Origin: Sodaliphilus pleomorphus | GTDB lineage: Bacteria; Bacteroidota; Bacteroidia; Bacteroidales; Muribaculaceae | Reading direction: 5' to 3' | Assembly: GCF_009676955.1 (NCBI RefSeq) | Contig: NZ_CP045696.1 | Span: 2,561,001 to 2,625,000, forward strand | DNA length: 64,000 nt | Translations under genes and position numbers: made by a program | Notes under the pieces: model-generated | What the model saw: the letters and a program-made list of their open reading frames with translations, nothing else | What the model was told of the DNA's origin: nothing | Databases searched by the model: none | Shown: in pieces, positions 46,858-55,125 of the stretch | Layout of the letters: each line of letters begins with the position of its first letter | How positions within the stretch are numbered: position 1 is the stretch's first letter

Positions 46858-46929
46858 ACTCATTCGGCCTGAAATTGAAAATTTATCATCGTCCTGGCCA
46901 CGGTCGCGAGTGCATGGCGGCTCGAGCCC

Positions 46930-49900
46930 TTAGCGTGTCGCCACCTTGACCAGGCTGCGGGTGTTGTCGCCAGGGTCGCGGGTCACTTGTATCTGGGCAG
47001 CGATGCGCTCTTTGAGCACGTCGACATGGCTGATGATGCCCACGCGGCGCCCGTCGAGCTGGTACAACCGCTCGAGTGTCTCGACGACCTGGTTGAGGGG
47101 CTCGTCGCTCAATGACCCGAAGCCCTCGTCGATGAAGATGGTGTCGAGCGAGTGCTGGCCGCCGTTCATCTGGGCCAGTGCCAGCGCCAGCGCCAGCGAG
47201 GCCATGAAGCTTTCTCCACCCGAGAGGTTGGAGGCTGGCAGCGGGGTGTCGCCTTGCATGGTGTCGCGCACCAGGATGATGAGGCTGCCTGGCTGGCACT
47301 CGAGTTGGAAGCGGGTGGTGAACATGCGCAGGTAGTAGTTGGCTTGATTGAGCATGTCGCCCAGGATGAAGCTTTGGGCAATTTTCATGAAGGTTTTGCC
47401 GTCGCTGTTGCCCAGCATGTTGCACAGTTTTTCCCATTGCTCCATGTCGTGCCGCAATTTCTCGAGTATATTTCTGTCGTGCTCGAGTTGCTTGCAGGCT
47501 TTGTCGTTGTCGTTGAGCTGTGTTTGGCATGCGCCTATCGCCTTGCTGTTGTCCTCGATGCTGGCCTGGGTGTCGATTCTGCTTTTCTCCAGCTGCTCGG
47601 CAGGGGTGTCCCACAGCTCGGGCTTAGCGGCTTGGTGCTCGTCGATGCGTTTTTTCACCGCTTCGACCAGGGCCGTTGCGTTGCTGGCTTGTTGATGCGC
47701 CTGGCGCAGCGAGTGGTCGATACGCTCGATTGTGCCCGGGTCATAGCTTGCGAGTTCGGCTATGCGCTCGAGCGTGTAGTCGTTGCTGCGGCCGAAGTCC
47801 TCGAGACGCTTGCCGCACTGCTGCACGACGTGTTGCTGCTGCTTGTTGTAGCTGTCGTATTGGGTGAACTGTACTTTGAGGCTGTTGAAGCCAGCGCTCA
47901 ACTGGTCCACCTCTTGTGGCTCGATGTCGAGAGCCTGCCATTCAGGCACAGCGGCCGTCAACCAATCTTGCACATTTTGGGCCTGTTTTACTTCAATCTC
48001 GGCCATCTGTGTTGATTTTTCCAGCTCAACGAGCTGGTCCTTATGCTTTTCGAGCTGGTTTTGGCTTTTTTCTATTTCCTGTTGTTGCTTGTTTTTGAGC
48101 TCGTTGAGTGTGTTGTATTTGTTCAATTGGGCTTCGAGCTGTTGTTGCGACGCCTTGGCCTCCTTTATCTTGACCTCGAAGGCTGCGTCGTCGCAGTGGG
48201 GAGCCTCAACATTCACGCCCGCTTGCTTGCCCAGCGCGATGGCATGGTCCAGCTTCACGGCCAGGTCACTCTGGGCATGGGCGAGCTCATTGTGCTGGTC
48301 CTCGATGCGCGATGCCTCGCTCCGGGCTTGTGCATCTGCCTTGTTGTACTTGCTCGTGAGCGCGTCGAGCTCGCCTTCCAGCTTTTTGACTGCCTGCTCA
48401 TAGGGGGCCACAAGCGACTGCATCTCGTTGTTGTCGAGTACCTTGTCGATGATGTGGCCGCACACGGGGCATTGCTGCCCGGGTTTCACCATGCCCCGCA
48501 GCTCGACGGCAAAGTCGTGGACGAGCAGCTTGCGGGCTTCAAAGTCTTGCAGTGCCTTGTCGTGGGCCTGTTGCTTCTCCTTCACCTGCTTGTCGATGGT
48601 CTCGAGCTGCTGTTGGAGGTTCTTGAGCGATGCTTTGTCGCTGTCAAGTTTTTTTTGTTTCTTCTCGCACAGGCTTTTTTGCTCGAGATATTGGCGGTAG
48701 GCATTTCGGGCGTTGTTTGTGGTTTCTATCTGTTGGCCGATGCGTTTGAAGCTGTTGTTGAGTGTTGCGATGTTGTAGCCTTGCAGCTTGTTGTCGAGGT
48801 TGTTGCGCTCCTGGGTGAGTGTTTCGATTTCCTTTTTCTGCTTGTCGATTTTCTCTTGCAGCGCGATGAGTTGCTTTTTGTTTTTCTCGATTATGGTGTG
48901 GCTGAAGGCAATGCCTCCTGCCAGCCTTTGGTAGTCGCCAGCCATGTCAGCCAGCGTGCTGCGGTTGCGCTCAAGGTCCCTGCTGGCTTGGGCCTTGTCG
49001 TTGTGCCACTTGCGGGCCTCGCTGGTATGGTTCCATTCCTTCACAAGCCGTTCGTGCTCTTTGAACTCATCGCTTTGCAGCTTTTGCTGCCATTTCTGTT
49101 CAGCGTCTTTATGGTTCTGCAACTCACTTTGCATTTTGGCCAAGTTTACTTGCCATGTCAATGCTGCGGCGACTGCGTTGCGCAGCTTGTTGAGTTGCTC
49201 ATTGCTCGCCTTGAGCGATGCAATGCGGCGGTTGATTTCTTCTATTTCTTCTGGCTGCAGCAGTTTGTTGGCGCTTATGCGGTTCTCTTGCGTCTGGCAT
49301 TCGCCCTGCTTTCTGCGGAAAATTTGGTAAATCTGTTTGCCTATGTTGCGGTAGATGGCTGTGCCAGTGAGCGACTCCAAGATCTCCGACTTGTCGTTGA
49401 TCGACGAGGAGAGAAACTCGGCAAACCGGCCCTGGGGCAGCATGACCGAACGGTAGAATTGCTCGGCATTGATGCCCAGCAGGTCGTGAATGTGGCGCTT
49501 GATTTCGTTTTTCTTGTCGGTGGCCAGCCCCTTGTCGCTGGCAAGGCTCCACGTCTCGCTCTGCAAGTTGCCCTCGGCCTTGTTGCGGGCGCGATGGGTC
49601 TCCCACGTGGCGGTGTAGATGGTGCCGTCGTTGGTCTCGAAGGTGAGCACCACCTTGCACTCGGTCGTGTTGCGGCGCATCAGGTTGCGCACGTCGCCCA
49701 CAGGCAAGGCGTTGGTGGCATCGTGGGTGAGCCGGTAGTTGTAGCAGGCATTGCGGTCTTTGGCATTGCCAGTGCGCGGGGTCTCGTTGAACAGGGCCAA
49801 ACACAGGCAGTCGAGTATCGTCGACTTGCCCGAGCCTGTCTCACCGGTGATGAGAAACAGGTGCTCGTTGTTGAGCACCGGGCCGTCGAAGTGGATGGTG

Positions 49901-49950
49901 GCATCTTGTATCGATGCTATATTGTGAATGACAAGGGTCTTGAGTTTCAT
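46930..49950 (-). CDS. sbcC: SbcC, ATPase subunit of the SbcCD (Rad50/Mre11-like) nuclease
   Basis: A 1006-residue SMC-like ATPase. Walker A GETGSGKST near 36-44, long coiled coils on both sides of a zinc hook CPVCGH near 492, then the signature LSGGESFMASLALALALA and Walker B IFIDEGFGSL at the end. With SbcD it opens DNA hairpins and trims blocked double-strand ends, for example at palindromes. The ATG overlaps the sbcD stop by 4 bases (ATGA). Length is normal for the family. Confidence 0.96.
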   Translation of the reverse strand: MKLKTLVIHNIASIQDATIHFDGPVLNNEHLFLITGETGSGKSTILDCLCLALFNETPRTGNAKDRNACYNYRLTHDATNALPVGDVRNLMRRNTTECKVVLTFETNDGTIYTATWETHRARNKAEGNLQSETWSLASDKGLATDKKNEIKRHIHDLLGINAEQFYRSVMLPQGRFAEFLSSSINDKSEILESLTGTAIYRNIGKQIYQIFRRKQGECQTQENRISANKLLQPEEIEEINRRIASLKASNEQLNKLRNAVAAALTWQVNLAKMQSELQNHKDAEQKWQQKLQSDEFKEHERLVKEWNHTSEARKWHNDKAQASRDLERNRSTLADMAGDYQRLAGGIAFSHTIIEKNKKQLIALQEKIDKQKKEIETLTQERNNLDNKLQGYNIATLNNSFKRIGQQIETTNNARNAYRQYLEQKSLCEKKQKKLDSDKASLKNLQQQLETIDKQVKEKQQAHDKALQDFEARKLLVHDFAVELRGMVKPGQQCPVCGHIIDKVLDNNEMQSLVAPYEQAVKKLEGELDALTSKYNKADAQARSEASRIEDQHNELAHAQSDLAVKLDHAIALGKQAGVNVEAPHCDDAAFEVKIKEAKASQQQLEAQLNKYNTLNELKNKQQQEIEKSQNQLEKHKDQLVELEKSTQMAEIEVKQAQNVQDWLTAAVPEWQALDIEPQEVDQLSAGFNSLKVQFTQYDSYNKQQQHVVQQCGKRLEDFGRSNDYTLERIAELASYDPGTIERIDHSLRQAHQQASNATALVEAVKKRIDEHQAAKPELWDTPAEQLEKSRIDTQASIEDNSKAIGACQTQLNDNDKACKQLEHDRNILEKLRHDMEQWEKLCNMLGNSDGKTFMKIAQSFILGDMLNQANYYLRMFTTRFQLECQPGSLIILVRDTMQGDTPLPASNLSGGESFMASLALALALAQMNGGQHSLDTIFIDEGFGSLSDEPLNQVVETLERLYQLDGRRVGIISHVDVLKERIAAQIQVTRDPGDNTRSLVKVATR

Positions 49951-51179
49951 GTGTTTTTCTCGTTTTGCGCCTCTTGGCAGGCTTGGTTAAACATTGCTAT
50001 CTCGCTTGCGTTCATCTCGCGGCCTATTTTCAGCTTGTAGTACCGCGAGGCTATCTCGAGCGGGGTGAGCTTCTTGAAGTCGACATAGGCGATGGCCTGC
50101 TTGTCGAGGACCTGCTGAGCCGTCTTGGTGGTCTTGAAGGTGCAAAAGCAGCACTTCTTGCCGGCGGCTATGGCGGCAGCGCGGGCTGTAGCGCCTCCTG
50201 GCAGATAGCTCTCGACCTCGACGTTGAGGCATATATAGCCCGGCTTGTCGTCGTCGTATTGCTCGAGGCACTTGAGCGCTTGCTCCACATCGACTGGCTT
50301 GCCGGGCGGCAGGGTGTGCAGGGGCTTCAAGTTCTTGATGGGCACGGTGCGCACCACTGGCGGCTCGTGGCGCTGCAGTGTGGCGATGGTCACCGAGTGC
50401 TCGCATTGCTCGTCGAAGCTCACGGCCAGCGGCGTGCCGCAGTAGCGTGCCCGCTCGCTCACGTTTTGCGGGCGGTGTATGTGGCCCAGTGCCAGGTAGT
50501 CGTAGCCCGTGCCCAGCTCTGAGATTGCCACCGTGTCGATACAGCCCATGCGCCCCAGGCCTTCAATCTGCTTGTGGCCCGTGAAGTCGGCCCCCGTGAC
50601 GGCGAGATGGGCCATGAGCACGACCGGGCAGTCGTCGCGATTGATGGCTGCCACGGCACCGAGCAGGTGCTGAAAATAGTAGCTTTGGCGGTTGGTTGCT
50701 TCCTCGCCGCCGTCGGCAATGGCGGGAAAATTGGCGGGATTTACATAGGGCACTGCTGCGATGTAGCCTGCCACGGTGCCGTCGCTGCGTTTCACGGCAA
50801 TGATGTTGCGCTCATAGTGGGCCTGCCCGTCGTCCTTGCGGCCAGGCGCCCCTATCATGTAAATGCCGGCAGCGGCTTGCCACAGCGATTGCTCGCTTTC
50901 GATGCGCGACGGGCTGTCGTGGTTGCCGGCCGTCACTACTATTGTCATTGCAGGGCATGCCTTGTGAATGGCCAGCATGCCGTCGGTAAACATCTTGACT
51001 GTGGCTGCCGACGGCGCTCCGGTGTCGTAGACATCGCCGCTCACTACCATGGCATCGGGTTGCTCGCGCTTGACTATTGCCGCAAGTTGTGCAAGAAAAT
51101 CGTGTTGCTCGGCCGAGCGGTCGTACTTGTAAAACACCTGGCCCAGGTGCCAGTCGCTGGTGTGGAGTATTTTCATCAT
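49947..51179 (-). CDS. sbcD: SbcD, nuclease subunit of SbcCD
   Basis: A 410-residue calcineurin-like metallo-nuclease. Metal-binding motifs: DWHLGQ, VSGDVYDTG, TAGNHDSPSR, MAHLAVTG and LGHIHRPQ. The C-terminal part (about 290-400) includes the SbcC-binding region. Two ATGs follow one another at 51179 and 51176; either may start translation. First gene of the sbcD-sbcC pair; no consensus promoter was seen. Confidence 0.96.
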   Translation of the reverse strand: MMKILHTSDWHLGQVFYKYDRSAEQHDFLAQLAAIVKREQPDAMVVSGDVYDTGAPSAATVKMFTDGMLAIHKACPAMTIVVTAGNHDSPSRIESEQSLWQAAAGIYMIGAPGRKDDGQAHYERNIIAVKRSDGTVAGYIAAVPYVNPANFPAIADGGEEATNRQSYYFQHLLGAVAAINRDDCPVVLMAHLAVTGADFTGHKQIEGLGRMGCIDTVAISELGTGYDYLALGHIHRPQNVSERARYCGTPLAVSFDEQCEHSVTIATLQRHEPPVVRTVPIKNLKPLHTLPPGKPVDVEQALKCLEQYDDDKPGYICLNVEVESYLPGGATARAAAIAAGKKCCFCTFKTTKTAQQVLDKQAIAYVDFKKLTPLEIASRYYKLKIGREMNASEIAMFNQACQEAQNEKNT

Positions 51180-51283
51180 AGTGATACAGGGTTAATTAGA
51201 TTTTTCTTGTTCAGCTCAAAAAAACGAGAGAGTGTGTGTGTCGTGACGTTGCCAGCGCCCCGTGGGCAGCTCTACAACTCGTG

Positions 51284-52030
51284 CTATTGCTTCACGTAGA
51301 CCAACGTCTGCGTGTAGCTGTTGCCCGTGCGCAAGTAGAGCATGTAGCGGCCGGTTGCCGTGGCTGGCGTGGCAATGGGGGTGAGGCTTATTTTGAACTG
51401 GCATTTTTTCTTGTTGGTAGTGATGTCGGTCACGGTGAGCACACCTCGGGCGGCAGTGTCGAGCATGGCCTCGCAGCCGCGTTTCTTGTTGTCGCGCACT
51501 TCTACTGTGATCGATGTGTTGCCTGCATCGATGGTGCCAGCGGCCTCGTTCCAGTCGGGCAGCTTGTACGGCTCGGGGCGGTAGAGTGCAAAGTTGACCC
51601 GGGCGCCCACTGCCACCTTGTTCTCCTTGATCCACTCATCCACCCATAAGCGGTAGTAGCTGGCACCTATGGCCACGGCCGGATGCCCCGATGGGAACAC
51701 CATGCAGTCGTTGCGGTTAAAGGCCAGGTAGCCCTCGTCGGGGCTCACGGCGGCCTGGTCGGTGAGCGTGCCCAGGTCGGGACTGCCGTCCTCGATGTGT
51801 CCCAAGTCGATTACAGGACCGAAGTCGCACAGGTAGTAGTCGGTCGTCTTGAAGTTGTGGCTGCTGTCGATATAGATGTCGGTAGTGCCCATGCGGGTCT
51901 TGCCGTGATTCTCGTCCATCATGTTGATGGTGACCATGTCGTCGGGGTTGTCGAGAGGATCCTCTCCACACGCTGCAAGTGTGACCAGGCCCGACAATGC
52001 AAGTGCAACAGCCCAATTGCCAGTGCTCAT
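51284..52030 (-). CDS. Lipoprotein of unknown function, possibly DUF5036-like
   Basis: A 248-residue lipoprotein with a lipobox (LAAC) near residue 20, followed by an acidic linker (GEDPLDNPDD), the usual surface-export signal of Bacteroidota lipoproteins. The start of the mature part (VTINMMDENHGKTRMGTTD and YIDSSHNFKTTDYYLCDFG) recalls DUF5036, from memory only. The C-terminal half looks like a beta-sandwich. It lies downstream of a small barrel protein on the other side of a 72-base gap. Confidence 0.6.
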   Translation of the reverse strand: MSTGNWAVALALSGLVTLAACGEDPLDNPDDMVTINMMDENHGKTRMGTTDIYIDSSHNFKTTDYYLCDFGPVIDLGHIEDGSPDLGTLTDQAAVSPDEGYLAFNRNDCMVFPSGHPAVAIGASYYRLWVDEWIKENKVAVGARVNFALYRPEPYKLPDWNEAAGTIDAGNTSITVEVRDNKKRGCEAMLDTAARGVLTVTDITTNKKKCQFKISLTPIATPATATGRYMLYLRTGNSYTQTLVYVKQ

Positions 52031-52102
52031 AGGGGTAACTCATTTATTGGTACAGCCTGCATGTGCTGTACCCTTTTGGTGATGAATGATAGTATTGTGA
52101 GA

Positions 52103-52582
52103 TTAAAACTTGTATTTGATGCCAAATGTGGTCACGCTCTGTGTCCAGTCTTTCAGTATTTGCACCCTCTCTTCGGCAAAAAATGAGATGGGACTGCCAC
52201 TGATGTTGTACTCCACGCCGCAGCCCACGTTGGCGCCCACACGGTTGAACGTGTCGCTGCCATAGAGCGCATCCTCTGAGAAGTGGGCATAGGTGAGTCC
52301 GGCTATGGGATACACATTCAGGCCGGGGGCTCCGGTGCCTATCACATATTGTGCATTGAGGTTCACATTGTAGTCCTTCACACCGTTGTCTTTGAAGTAA
52401 TAGATAAATTCAGGTGCAACGCGCAGGTGCTGGGCAATTTCCACTTGCACTTGGGCGCCAATGCCTGCCATGCTGTTTTTGGAGCCGAAGTTCATCTGTG
52501 CTCCCACGCTCCAGTCGCCCACCTGGGCCTGTGCTGCCACTCCTGCCATGGCAAGGAGTAAAGAGATTATTGTATTCTTCAT
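52103..52582 (-). CDS. Small outer-membrane beta-barrel protein
   Basis: A 159-residue exported protein with a signal peptide (MKNTIISLLLAMAGVAAQAQ) and about eight predicted beta strands, ending VTTFGIKYKF with a terminal Phe, as in OmpA/OmpX-like barrels (porin family). Motifs such as APEFIYYFK and YPIAGLTYAHF fit the family. Likely role: membrane stability or adhesion. It has a promoter inside the end of the YitT gene. Confidence 0.8.
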   Translation of the reverse strand: MKNTIISLLLAMAGVAAQAQVGDWSVGAQMNFGSKNSMAGIGAQVQVEIAQHLRVAPEFIYYFKDNGVKDYNVNLNAQYVIGTGAPGLNVYPIAGLTYAHFSEDALYGSDTFNRVGANVGCGVEYNISGSPISFFAEERVQILKDWTQSVTTFGIKYKF

Positions 52583-52613
52583 CTGCGTCTTGTTTTGTGG
52601 TTCTCAACGAGGC

Positions 52614-52644
52614 AAAGATAAAACTATTTTTGTTCTTCGCCAAC
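52614..52644 (-). promoter_or_regulatory. Promoter of the small barrel gene
   Basis: Minus strand: exact -7 box TATCTTTG (52614-52621) with a GTTG element at 52641-52644, 19 bases upstream, as a weak -33. Confidence 0.6.
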
Positions 52645-53604
52645 GCCGTGGTTGTCATTCTGCTGTGCATTGTCCATTTTCTGCACGGTCGTGGTCTCGT
52701 CGCTCAGCTTGGGCTTATACTTGTGAAGCCTTATTTTCATCTTGTCAAAGCCTTTGCCAAACACACCCGAGGTCGAGGCAATTGAGATGAAGGCGTTGGG
52801 GTCGATAGCCTTGATGATGCGTTGCACGGTTATGCTCTCATACTTGCGGCACACTACCATCAATATCTTCACGTCTTGCTTGGTGTACCAGCCTGTGCCA
52901 TGCAGCAGGGTGCAGCCGCGGTTGGCCTCGTTGTTGATGGCATTGGCTATGTCTTGCCACTTCTCGCTCACAATCAAAAACTGCCGGCCCTGGAAGCGGT
53001 TGTTGATCACAAAGTCGCTCACAAAGCTGTTGATGACCAGAAACACGTAGCCAAACACGATCTTGTCGAGCTGGTGAAACAGCAGGTAGGACGACGTGAT
53101 GATGCACAAGTCGCAGTAGAGCATCATGCGGCCAAACGACACGTTGCTGTGCTTGTTGACCATGGCCGCAATCACATCGGTGCCGCCGCTGCTGCCATTG
53201 TGGGCAAAGGTGGTGCCCAGCCCGGTGCCGCACAGGATGGCCCCGATGATCACGTTCATAAACGACTGCTGGTTGACGATGGGGTGTGGAAACATGGGCG
53301 TGAGGAAACCCAAAAACATGCTGAATATGGTGGCCCCGAAGATGGTGCGCAGCACAAACTGCCGCCCCACGGTGCGGTAGGCGATCACCAGCAACAGCAC
53401 GTTGATCGCATAGTTGGGAACTGCAATGTTCACCGCCTTGCCGCTGGCAAAGTAGATGATTGTAGAGATGCCGGCAACGCCTCCCGTCACAACTCCCTCG
53501 GGAATGATGAAGGCGGCGAAACCAAACGCGCAAAGAAAAAGGGCAAAGACCATGATCACGTAGTCCTTGGCCTCCTTGATGAGAAATTTACGCTTGATGT
53601 CCAT
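52624..53604 (-). CDS. YitT-family membrane protein (DUF161/DUF2179)
   Basis: A 326-residue inner-membrane protein. Five to six membrane segments lie in the first 210 residues (for example YVIMVFALFLCAFGFAAFI and the GGVAGISTIIYF loop), with the family motif GTGLGTTFAHNGSSGGTDV. The cytoplasmic DUF2179 domain follows (about 215-300), with VQRIIKAIDPNAFISIA. YitT proteins are thought to be transporters, but the substrate is unknown. Confidence 0.92.
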   Translation of the reverse strand: MDIKRKFLIKEAKDYVIMVFALFLCAFGFAAFIIPEGVVTGGVAGISTIIYFASGKAVNIAVPNYAINVLLLVIAYRTVGRQFVLRTIFGATIFSMFLGFLTPMFPHPIVNQQSFMNVIIGAILCGTGLGTTFAHNGSSGGTDVIAAMVNKHSNVSFGRMMLYCDLCIITSSYLLFHQLDKIVFGYVFLVINSFVSDFVINNRFQGRQFLIVSEKWQDIANAINNEANRGCTLLHGTGWYTKQDVKILMVVCRKYESITVQRIIKAIDPNAFISIASTSGVFGKGFDKMKIRLHKYKPKLSDETTTVQKMDNAQQNDNHGVGEEQK

Positions 53605-53688
53605 TGGGGTAATGCTTCGTTTACAATTGCGAAATTATGAAAAAAGTTTTGATACAACGCATTTTTGTCCAGGCTTTTTTTGCTCTTA

Positions 53689-53720
53689 TTTTCGTGGGTT
53701 TAAACTTATAGGTATCTTTG
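53689..53720 (+). promoter_or_regulatory. Promoter of the holin-like gene
   Basis: Exact -7 box TATCTTTG (53713-53720) with TTTC at 53689-53692, 20 bases upstream. Confidence 0.65.
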
Positions 53721-53754
53721 TATTCCAAAGTGATGATTTAAAACCAAGACGACT

Positions 53755-54090
53755 ATGTTGACAAGACTTCTTATTTCGGCAATATCGATACTCGTCACCG
53801 CCTGGTTGCTGCCAGGCGTGTCGTGCAGCCCGTGGTGGGTGTCGATTGTGGTGGCTGTGGTGCTGGGCCTCATCAATGCCTTCATCAAGCCCGTGATCAG
53901 TTTCCTCTCGTTGCCCGTCACTATCTTGACGCTGGGCCTCTTCTCGCTCGTGATCAATGCGCTCATGGTGCTCTTGTGCGCCAGCATCGTTGGCGGGTTC
54001 AACGTCGCAGGGTTTTGGGACGCCTTGGTCTTTGCCGTTGTACTGATGGTCGTCAACTGGGGGCTCAATGCCGTTTTCGGCGACGACTGA
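53755..54090 (+). CDS. Small membrane protein of phage-holin family 4 (DUF360-like)
   Basis: A 111-residue protein made of four hydrophobic segments with the family motif VVLGLINAFIKPVISFLSLP and a C-terminal FAVVLMVVNWGLNAVFG. Despite the name, this chromosomal family is widespread outside phages and no phage gene is nearby; its role is unknown. It has its own promoter and stands alone. Confidence 0.88.
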   Translation: MLTRLLISAISILVTAWLLPGVSCSPWWVSIVVAVVLGLINAFIKPVISFLSLPVTILTLGLFSLVINALMVLLCASIVGGFNVAGFWDALVFAVVLMVVNWGLNAVFGDD

Positions 54091-54190
54091 GTGCGCGCGC
54101 ATGCCGCACCATTGCGTGAAAAAAAGATGGCGGGCAGAATCACTTCTCCTCGCCATCGGCTTTCTATTGTGTTTTGTGTCATAATTGTAG

Positions 54191-54826
54191 TCAGTCGCTG
54201 CCGCTGGCAAACTTCAGGGCGTTGCGCTCGCTGCTCTCGATGCGGCGGTTGCGCCAGCATCGCCGGCACAGGGCCACATACTTGTCGTCGCCGCCTATCT
54301 CGACCTGGTTGCCGTCGGTCACGATGTTGCCTTGGGCATCGATGCGGGCATTCACAATGGTCTTGCGGCCGCACGAGCAGGTCGACTTGATCTCGTCGAT
54401 GGAATCGGCCAGCTCAAAAAGGCGGCGAGAACCCTCGAAGAGGTGCGTCTGGAAGTCGGTGCGCAGGCCGTAGCACACTACATTCACCCCATAGTCGTCG
54501 ACGATGCGCGCAAGCTGGTCGACTTGCTGGGCGCTCAAGAACTGGGCCTCGTCGATGAGTATCCAGTCTTTTACCTGGAGCGTCTTTTCAAACATGTTTT
54601 TTAAGTACTCGTAGAGGTCCATCTCGGCATATATCCACGTGCACTTGCGCTCAATGCCTATGCGGGAGCGTATCACATTTTCCTTCTCGCGGTTGTCGAT
54701 GATGGGCTTCATGCACAGGTATTGCATCTTGCGCTCCTCAAAGTTGTAGGCTTGCGTGAGCAGCAAGGCTGTCTTGGCCGAACCCATCGTGCCATAACGG
54801 AAATATAGTTTGCCTATTCCATTCAT
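54191..54826 (-). CDS. tdk: Thymidine kinase
   Basis: A 211-residue salvage enzyme that phosphorylates thymidine. It has the P-loop GTMGSAKT (12-19), the Mg-binding DEAQF near 92-96, and a structural zinc site from CSCGRK and CRRCW in the lasso region. Type II TK of normal length. Its promoter faces the M6 protease promoter. Confidence 0.95.
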   Translation of the reverse strand: MNGIGKLYFRYGTMGSAKTALLLTQAYNFEERKMQYLCMKPIIDNREKENVIRSRIGIERKCTWIYAEMDLYEYLKNMFEKTLQVKDWILIDEAQFLSAQQVDQLARIVDDYGVNVVCYGLRTDFQTHLFEGSRRLFELADSIDEIKSTCSCGRKTIVNARIDAQGNIVTDGNQVEIGGDDKYVALCRRCWRNRRIESSERNALKFASGSD

Positions 54827-54852
54827 GTCTCTTATGACCCTTTTTGTGTGGG

Positions 54853-54884
54853 CAAAGTTATGAAAATTATTGCCTCGTCACAAT
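54853..54884 (-). promoter_or_regulatory. Promoter of tdk
   Basis: Minus strand: ATTG (54881-54884), 20 bases, exact -7 box TAACTTTG (54853-54860). Confidence 0.7.
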
Positions 54885-55054
54885 TAAAGTTGTTAACAAC
54901 ATCTCCCCATGCCACCGTGCCGTTGCCCCCGCCGCCCAGGGCCGCCTCACCTGCAGGCGAGCTCTTTGCCATGCACCAGTCTCCTCCTCCATCCGTGCGA
55001 GAACTCACCAAAATAGTGTAAATGTTAAAAATTTTAAATATTGAACCTTGCGAT

Positions 55055-55084
55055 TTTGAATTTTTGGAATAATATCTATATTTG
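55055..55084 (+). promoter_or_regulatory. Promoter of the M6 protease gene
   Basis: TTTG (55055-55058), 18 bases, exact -7 box TATATTTG (55077-55084). The leader is about 35 bases. Confidence 0.75.
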
Positions 55085-55125
55085 CACTCGTTAAACAAAA
55101 TTAAACCTATTTTAACCCATTGGTA

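Noticed and set aside
53755-54090. Holin-like gene as a sign of a prophage
   Set aside because: No phage gene is nearby. This chromosomal family is common outside phages and only named after a holin.
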